From contig CM032815.1 in the NCBI GenBank assembly GCA_019155185.1, positions 4,163,001 to 4,227,000 of the forward strand: 64,000 nt of DNA, written 5' to 3'. Both the position numbers and the translations under genes were made by a program. The stretch comes from Beaufortia kweichowensis (Eukaryota > Chordata > Actinopteri > Cypriniformes > Gastromyzontidae). This document shows positions 57,801 to 64,000 of this stretch, piece after piece; position 1 is the stretch's first letter; each line of letters begins with the position of its first letter. Below the pieces are notes generated by a model. It saw only the letters and a list, made by a program, of their open reading frames with translations. It was not told the origin of the DNA and did no database searches.

Positions 57801-60800
57801 TTCCAGCTCAGCATAATAAAATAATTATTCAAGTATGTGTTCCACCCTATATGACTGTTTAGTGTTTGCTATAAGTCTTGATCAGTGACGTTTTTAAACA
57901 GTTTTAGTGATTTGTAGTACACCACACAGGTTCTGCAAAAATTATATTTGTCAGGGTGAGACAAATGCAGAAGGAATACAGTATATTCCATATACATGAC
58001 ATCTAAATTCCACATACTATTACATAAATGCGACATATATTGTAAATAATTTATATATATGATATATATTACTTGATTTATGTAATGAATAGCTGTGCAA
58101 CACATTTCTATGAACAGTTAGATAGATTATATATACGTCATGTATTTCTGCTTCAAGGTAGTATACAGTATAGTTTAATATATGTCTCAAGCGAATACTT
58201 GAATATTTACAGGTCTTCCCACATATATAAACGTTAATTTTATTTATATGTTCATAAATAGCACATGTATCACATTCCCGTATAGGACATTGGTGTTTTA
58301 TCTGCTAATATTAGCTACAGCCATAATGACTGAAAGTACCACCTCATAAAAGTATTTACAACCCCCGAGCCCACCATAGTGGTGATTGCTTTTACTTCTA
58401 AGTCCTGTATTGGCCATCTGTAACCATCTGGCATAGCTCAAAGCTTAAGCAAGCTCTAAACTGTATAATGTTTCTCTTTATAAAGATTGAAGACACGGCT
58501 CTTTGAGGGAAATAGGGCTGTAGATGTTTTGCTGCATTTTCTTGCTGGTAAACTTTGCGAAAGACAATGCTACACGTTCTCAACACGATTCTATAGTTCC
58601 TGGTGGAATGGTAGAAATTTTCCCCCGTAAATCACCGAGGGAGAAAAAACTCCCAGCATTACATGGCACCAGTACAGATTTTTCACAAGACTTGGAAGGA
58701 AACTTTGGAACTGCAACCTGAATGATATCATTTTACTGTTAACCGGTATGACGTTTGTTTGACCGAGTGCAATTCACAGGGATACATTTTTTAGAACCTG
58801 GCTTTTTTAAAGGGTGTTTGTGGCCAAGTGTTTCATTGAGAGCTGCGTAAAAAGAAATAATGGGTCTTGTTTGTTAACAAGATTTATGCGTGAAAATATT
58901 CACACAGACATAGTTTATCATGATTTATTCTATTCCACATCTAAAGTAAAATTCAGACTTCACTACAGAAACATGAAATGTGTTAAGCCAAACATTGATT
59001 TACAGTATTAGAATTGGAAGTACTGGATGAATTCAAACATAATTCTTAATGAATGACACCCAATGTGAGGCAGGAATAGTAAGATACTTTAGAGACCAAT
59101 TTGCTTAATCCATGTTTCAGCTCTCGTTTTATGCACACTTAAGCCTTGGTACTACCAGCGATCATGTGAATGGATAAAACAGATACATTCCTTGAAGTTC
59201 TGTATCGTTTCGCCATATGGGACTGAAAGTCTTTAGGATAAAGTTATATTTACATACATGGTATAGTCTGGCTGGTACGGCGGGTTTCAGTAACATGAGT
59301 TTCTCTTCAACTGATCAGAGAATCTCTATTCAAAAGTAGACTTGACTAAAGCTGCTAAAGTCATGGAAATGCATTGCACATATGTAATTTCTTAAAACAG
59401 TGTGCCTCCTTCAACTTTAAGAGCCGACCAGGAGATCCCATGATGTGTGCGCGCTTCAGTTGTTCGCTCCGAGAGGAAATATTCTCACTCCATTTTTCAA
59501 ATCACACCAGCTACACTTTTTTATGCACTTTTCATCTGCTCCCCATGGCCCTTATTTTCCAAAAGCTCATTAAGTTTGTTGTGTTAGAGGTGAATGGTTC
59601 CAATAATCCAGGACAGGTGATTATGACTCTACAGAGGCCCTCAAGTGTCCGGTCAATTGCTGCGTTTGAACTGCAGGCCTGTGGACATTTACTACGGACC
59701 TCATCAAGTCAAGCCTCTCGCCATTCCCTGGCTTTGGTTTCAGGTCAGGCTTTGGACACATGCACCCAGGAGCTGAAACACAACCCCGCCCACCCTGAGA
59801 GCTTCAGGTCAGAGGTCACAGACATCAAGGCAACCCCACGACCCAACCGTTGACCCCTGGGACAGTTTTTCTCTATTTTCTGCCTTTGTCATCACGGACA
59901 GTCTATAAGAGCGGCCGTGATTCACTATGCACCTCTGTATTTGACCGGTCCATACCGGTGAGGGAGGTCTTGTTGTCAATTCCCAGCCAGGGACTTCATC
60001 TTGCCAAATACCACTGACCCTCACCCTCTCGGGGCTGAGCTTTGAAGCCCCTGGGGCCCGGCTCTTAAGCCTGGTTTTATTGCAGGGGAATGAGACAGGT
60101 CAGGTGCCTGTGGAGACCTGTTGTACTCTTGTGAGCCGTTCTTATCTCTATGTGCCTAATCTACACCCTGCTACTGTGGATTAAAACTCAAGAGGCACTC
60201 TTTGCTGCCGAGGTTCATGTGTGACTGGAGAGCGGGGCGATGCGAGTTTGTCGGAGAGGCCCAGACTTGGTTTGAATTACTCAAAGAACTGTGGGTCCTG
60301 GGGCTGTTGGGTTGCATTTTGTGCCTTCCTGCAATTCATAATGTGTAAGCTATCAATTGAGTAAAGTGGCCTTACAATTGCCATTTAGAAGCGATTGCCT
60401 TTAAACAAAGCGGCGGCACTTCAGGGAATTTAACTGGGAACATTTGAAAAACATTTGGGTGGCTTCTATAGTGGAGATGTAGCAGGTCACGGCTTGAGAT
60501 ATTTTTTTGATTTACTAAAGATCTTATTTCTCTTGTTGAGACGAAACATACAGGAAACATCGAACTAAAGTTTCCTTTCAAAGACAAATGAGTGCATTTG
60601 TTGTCTACCTCAATTCTAAACTTAAAACACTTAAACAATCTACAATCTCAATTGCACATATTACGAAGCGTCCCACGTGTCATGTTTGCAGACTATTTTT
60701 TCTTTTCAAAGGCCCAAACAGGCAGGCATTCATGCTTTGGTACGACCTCTTTGTTCTCACTTAGCTTTACACAAATCTTCCTCATCATCGAACCCCTTCA

Positions 60801-63644
60801 GCTGCCTCTCCTTCAGCCTGTTAATCATTCACAGAGCGCTGAAATAAATCACCAAAGCAAGAATGTGGAGCTATGAAACCATAGTGCTCTTTGATGGGGT
60901 AGATATGGGCATCAGATTTCACAAACATGCCAGTTTTGAATTTTAATAGAAGTGTATTGAATGCATTTTGAAATTGTATTGGGGATTTTTACAAGAGCAT
61001 GCAGCCATGTGAAAGGGAAAAATATTTACCAAGAATGAAAATTAAAATGTGTTATATTCTTTTATACAATAAAAAATATTTTAGATAATTTTTTCTAGTT
61101 TTATTAGTTTTTTTGTCGCAGTCTTTCAACAGTTTAAAGTAAACTATATCAGAAAACACGTTATTTTATTATTCCTGTGACCAAATTCAGCCCGTCCATT
61201 TGCCTAATAATCCAACTTTTTAATGTGAATGTTTGCAATTTACAGTGAAAGATGTGATACCTAAATACTGCATATATACAAACTGTTCTCTGTGTTTTAT
61301 TTTAATGACTGAATTGCTCTGTAAATTTAGATATTTGCAACTTTAAGTTTTTATTCATTAGACTGTAGAAATGTATCCACGTCAGCAGTTTAAGAAAAAT
61401 AGCTTCCAAATGTACAAAATACAGTACAGACAATTTTAGAAATGTCATAAAGTTGATATTAAGCATATCATAAAACGCAGGCTAACAGGCAATCGCTATG
61501 AAGTAATGCCTTTGGGATTCAGCTAGTGTACTTCCTGTCTGTGAGATATGTCATCATTTCCTGATAGCCCTTGAAAGCTTTCACAGCACCGTTGAGAATG
61601 GAAACTGCCCCATTACGGAGGCCATCAAAACACTGTCTGTGTGAACACAAATTACAATAAATTTTACACAAAAACCGCTCTGCCTTTATCTAATTGCCCA
61701 GTGTTGTCGTCATTTCGTTTTCACAATGTGGTAAAGTCTTTGAACATTTATTTACTTTTTATGGAAATCTGTGGAATGAGTTAAGCTTATGGTGAACAGA
61801 TTTTTCCATATATTTCAAAACATGATTATGATTTGAGGTTAGCCCGTTTATTAGAAGAACAGCTATGAAGTCTATTTAATTTCTGGTATTTTTTGCAAAA
61901 CAACTGATGTGAACAATACCGCCATAAAATTGACTCTTTTACAGTTCCTGTAATAATGTAAATTAAGTTATGTAAATTCTTATTAGTTCAAACTTGTTTT
62001 TGGTGTGGTCTACTATAATTGTTTTGTATGGTTTATTTTATTAGATTTTTTTTTAGAAGACATAACATATAGCACACGTTTACTCTTAGACTGATCATGG
62101 CGAAATACGAAAAACATTTTTATCTAGTTGTAAGGAAAACGTTATGAAACCATAATCTTATTACAACTCAAAATGGAAAAAACAGCTCATGTATTATGAA
62201 TTATTGATTTTTTCCATATTTGTTTTAGTCCTACAGAACTCCAAATCCCCTAATATCTGAAGTTTTCTGCCAATTAGCAATTAACTGTAAATCATCAGAA
62301 CAATGAACTGTAATTTAGCACAGATGGTCTTGCCGAACATTTGCTCATCCCGACCTCGGGGCAGTCCCGCAGTTGACATCAATTGCACATATCTGGTAAA
62401 AGCTCACACCCGTCAACATGCCAGTAATGCTATATGTTTTAGAGGCCTGTCTGCCGTGATGAATAGCCGGACCCTTTAATTCACAATGACCTGGGATCTG
62501 TCGGATCAGGCGAACGCTGTGGTAGTTTTACATTGTGTGTGTAAAAGCTGAGGGAATGTGATCTGACTGTCCTCCTTTGACCTCGCGGTGTAGTTACTGT
62601 TTTACAGAGATAAGAACTAAAGCTTTGAGGGGACCGGGGTCCTTCTTTATGCTTTCAGTAAAGACACACAGCAGCATCATTGTGCAGGTGGTTCGAGCCC
62701 ACTTTCTTTCTCTCTCCTCACACACACATAAACACACAAGGCACTTCAGCTTTTGTTGATTGTCTTTTAGACCGCTGAGAAAAGCTTTCCTTATGCAGTT
62801 CACATGGATATGTTGAGGAAGGCGAGGGATAAAAATACACAAGTTTCTGTCTCCGATGACCTTCACTAAAACCGACTTATTTTTTTTCTCACTGCAGAAT
62901 AAATGTTTAGACTCTGCAATCCAGATGCTTTCACCTTCTCATGGATATTCAAACGAACGGCCTTCGGTAAACAGGTTGGTATTTAAATAGGGACCAACCT
63001 CCGGCTTCGATTGAAAGAGGTGAGGAATGTTATTTGTTTGCCCAGGAACCAATGCAGAACATAGCAAAGCCAAGTCTTATGACAGCTGAAAAAAACTTGA
63101 AATGGACGGTTTTAAATAAATCAACCTCATATTTTGCTAGAAGGAGCCAAAGAGCAGATGCAGAAAATTGCAGGAAAAACTTAGTTAACTGTGGTAATGC
63201 ATGTCCATGTTTATTTGCACACATACTGTAAGTTTTGTTTTAAAGCCCAGTGTATACTGCACACAACATTTTCTAAAGCAGCATCTATACAAAAATAGAT
63301 CTTCACACATGATTTGAGAAGTTTTTATATAGAAGAGAGGGATATCTCAAAAGGTAATAGTTAAATTGTAGAATGGATGGCTGTGAATGGTGGCGCTTGA
63401 AAAGGTTTTTTCTTTATCCCTTTTGGCGTGGGGGGGGTTGATGTTCTTTAAGGTTCTCTTATCTATGTATGTTTTTATTTATTTTATTTTATTTTTTTTC
63501 AATTATTGTTCTGTATTTAAAACAAATGCAAACAAATATAATTTACAAAAAAAGAAGAGAGGGATATTATATTGATCATATACTTTTTAGGTTTAAACTT
63601 AATTTAGTTTCTACTTTAGTTTAGTTTAACCTGTTAACTGTTAA

Positions 63645-63890
63645 CACTTTTTATAACTCACTTTAAGATTTCATAGTTAAATTCTAATCTAATCTTGACA
63701 AACTATATATTGGTTGAAAGGTGTGAGAAATAAATATTTGACAAATTTTCATAACAATAAACATAAACATAAATAAAAAAAGTGAATGTTAATGGTATTT
63801 TTAAAAAATACCTCAAATGATTTTTTTTTTACATGGGATAGTGCATTTTTATGTGTATGCTCAATATGTGCATTGACAGATATCAGGTTA
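63645..63890 (-). repeat. Dispersed repeat family A, copy 4 (inverted)
   Basis: The complement strand reads gcacatattgagcatacaca, aaaatgcactatccc, aatatttatttc and gattagattagaatt in the family order. Confidence 0.7.
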
Positions 63891-63977
63891 AGAAAGACTA
63901 GTATAGGTCTGATGACAAAAATGATGACAAAGGTGTAAAGGACTGTGGGTTATTTTGTTTATTATAATAAATATTTG

Positions 63978-64000
63978 TCTCTTTTTTGCAGCGGGTGGTG
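63978..64000 (+). other. Possible splice acceptor at the window edge
   Basis: A pyrimidine run followed by tttttgcag|cgggtggtg would open an exon at 63992 that runs off the window. With nine bases visible it cannot be judged. Confidence 0.2.

Larger units (their letters stand above)
43227..63991. other. Region downstream of wnt11, no gene established
   Basis: About 20 kb of AT-rich DNA with only short reading frames (the longest, 159 codons at 59374-59853, shows no family likeness). Listed repeats and weak exon candidates are the only structure found. GC-richer islands near 59.4-60.3 kb and 62.3-62.6 kb could be conserved non-coding elements. Confidence 0.45.

Noticed and set aside
59374..59853. 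159-codon + strand frame
   Set aside because: No recognisable domain, no splice partners and mixed codon use; chance opening in a GC-richer patch is likely.

Overview
The window is animal nuclear DNA, most likely from a ray-finned fish (a cypriniform is my guess). Genes are split into exons with GT-AG introns, the spacers are AT-rich, dispersed short repeats are frequent, and the proteins are vertebrate families in their teleost form. All recognisable genes lie on the + strand.

Layout: (1) A CKAP2-family mitotic microtubule protein gene (coding 1202-3508) with a cell-cycle type promoter; its large exon carries two small frame changes. (2) A normal one-body thap12 gene (4755-8427, about 738 aa): a THAP zinc finger plus a domesticated hAT-transposase-like body. 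(3) A tandem duplicate of thap12 (9515-23288) that has become very large. One THAP domain is followed by four successive copies of the THAP12 body, joined by tiny linker exons, with a long acidic Asp-Gln-rich repeat before the fourth copy. Splice phases fit from end to end and predict a protein of about 3,300 aa if one single-base frame change near 20084 is a sequencing or assembly error. (4) A spacer of about 8 kb. (5) wnt11 (5' UTR exon near 31736-31948, coding 33391-40537, 352 aa), a complete secreted Wnt ligand. (6) About 22 kb with no convincing gene, holding weak exon-like islands, dispersed repeats and a possible 3' end of a convergent minus-strand gene near 41.95 kb.

The thap12-wnt11 neighbourhood matches human 11q13.5, where THAP12 and WNT11 are close together and UVRAG lies beyond WNT11 in convergent orientation. 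The most unusual feature is the four-body THAP12-like gene, which seems to have grown by serial duplication of a two-exon unit (linker exon plus body exon). No bacterial-type features, CRISPR arrays or RNA genes were recognised.
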